Both the position numbers and the translations under genes were made by a program. Below are positions 43,818 to 44,306 of a DNA stretch of 44,306 bases, one piece after another. Source of the stretch: Cryobacterium lactosi (GTDB lineage Bacteria > Actinomycetota > Actinomycetes > Actinomycetales > Microbacteriaceae); assembly GCF_004403945.1 (NCBI RefSeq), contig NZ_SOHM01000033.1, positions 1 to 44,306 of the forward strand. Reading direction: 5' to 3'. The notes below the pieces were generated by a model. It worked only from the letters and a program-made list of their open reading frames with translations. It was not told the DNA's origin and did no database searches. Every line of letters starts with the position of its first letter. The first letter of the stretch is position 1.

Positions 43818-44114
43818 ATGGCGAATATGAACGTAACTTACGGCGAGATGACCGATGCGTCGCGCAGCCTGATCGCAGGCAAGGACGACCTCACCGCCAA
43901 GCTGTCGCAGCTGCAGAGCCTGGTCAACAACCTCGTCGCCGGTGGCTTCGTCACCGACGCCGCATCGGGCGCCTTCCACACCTCGTACGAGCAGTTCACC
44001 AAGGGCACCACCGAGGCCGTCAACGGCCTGCAGGGCATGTCGGAGTTCCTCACCCGGGCGGCCACCGCCCTGGAGAACGTCGACAGCGAGCTCGCCCGCG
44101 GCATCGGCGGCTAA
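43818..44114 (+). CDS. WXG100-family-like secreted protein (EsxA-like)
   Basis: Soluble helical protein of 98 residues, the length of WXG100 proteins. It begins with a conserved NVTYGEMTDASRSLIAGKDDL helix, then LQSLVNNLVAGGFVTDAASG, a turn region, and a second helix with SEFLTRAATALENVDSELARGI. The WxG position is taken by GAFHTSYEQF, so the signature tryptophan is missing while spacing and helices are kept. AGAGGAGCAG precedes the ATG. It stands alone after the repeat array and before a hairpin, so it is probably transcribed separately. It is likely exported by the FHA-FtsK machine, singly or as a dimer. Confidence 0.82.
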   Translation: MANMNVTYGEMTDASRSLIAGKDDLTAKLSQLQSLVNNLVAGGFVTDAASGAFHTSYEQFTKGTTEAVNGLQGMSEFLTRAATALENVDSELARGIGG

Positions 44115-44130
44115 TTCCGCATTGTGTGAG

Positions 44131-44163
44131 CAAAGGCGTGACCGGTTTCCGGTCACGCCTTTG
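44131..44163 (+). terminator. Terminator after the EsxA-like gene
   Basis: A perfect 15-bp stem (CAAAGGCGTGACCGG / CCGGTCACGCCTTTG) with a 3-nt TTT loop starts 16 bases after the stop codon. The 3' arm ends in CCTTTGG with only three Ts. It is a strong structure and likely terminates the single-gene unit. Confidence 0.8.
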
Positions 44164-44188
44164 GTCAATCCGCCGCTTCACGCCGGCA

Positions 44189-44306
44189 GCACACGCTCCG
44201 CCGGCCGCGTCACGCCGGCAGCACCCGCGCCACCCGCCGCGTCACGCGCAGCACCCGCGCCACCCGCCGCGTCACGCGCAGCACCCGCGCCACCCGCCGC
44301 GTCACG
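44189..44306. repeat. 30-bp tandem repeat at the right edge
   Basis: GCACCCGCGCCACCCGCCGC plus GTCACGCGCA forms a 30-bp unit, present at 44221-44250 and 44251-44280 and continuing to the window end; a degenerate copy lies at 44189-44220. The period is a multiple of three, so it may be the repeat region of a gene extending past the window (forward frame Ala-Pro rich), but no start or stop is visible. Confidence 0.75.

Overview
The window reads as chromosomal DNA from a high-GC Gram-positive actinobacterium, most likely a member of the Microbacteriaceae close to Cryobacterium. The grounds are actinobacterial-type RpoB and RpoC (TTG starts, wild-type rifampicin region), strongly GC-biased codon use, F420-type (Ddn-like) and FHA-FtsK families, and a type IV pilus set without an outer-membrane secretin. 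The genus is inference; no 16S gene is present.

Layout. (1) 1-6372 is mixed housekeeping and cell-surface content: a SprT-like metallopeptidase translationally coupled to a PQQ-type sugar dehydrogenase lipoprotein, a TPR protein with no standard start codon, a secreted CotH-kinase protein ending in three ChW repeats, a calcineurin-like phosphoesterase lipoprotein, and a spermidine-synthase-like methyltransferase. (2) 6373-14300 is the rpoB-rpoC operon, with a near-consensus promoter framed by an inverted repeat, a leader of about 185 nt and a perfect-stem hairpin after rpoC. (3) 14570-19177 holds a three-gene coupled redox/membrane operon (Ddn-like protein, multispan membrane protein, membrane-anchored nitroreductase), two tandem four-cysteine paralogues and one small membrane protein. 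Two copies of a short palindromic repeat lie around this block. (4) 19373-31941 is a complete monoderm type IV pilus cluster: pilB, pilT, pilC, pilA, a strong hairpin, three minor-pilin-like genes, pilD, pilM, pilN, pilO. (5) 32096-44114 is a type VII secretion locus of unusual composition: two membrane proteins, a 1492-residue EssC/EccC-like FHA-FtsK ATPase, a small helical WXG100-like protein, a 444-residue helical/membrane candidate substrate, two soluble proteins, two paralogous six-span membrane proteins, a four-copy array of about 181-bp units each carrying a 75-nt hairpin, and a second WXG100-size protein. A 30-bp tandem repeat runs off the right edge.

How the parts work together. In the pilus cluster, PilB powers extension, PilT retraction, PilC is the platform, PilM/N/O form the inner alignment complex, and PilD processes PilA and the minor pilins. 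In the type VII locus only the ATPase and the WXG100-size proteins belong to recognised families. The other six genes have no function I can recognise; because they are collinear and several overlap, they are the best candidates for an undescribed variant of the secretion machine and its cargo. No tRNA, rRNA, CRISPR array, transposase or integrase was seen.
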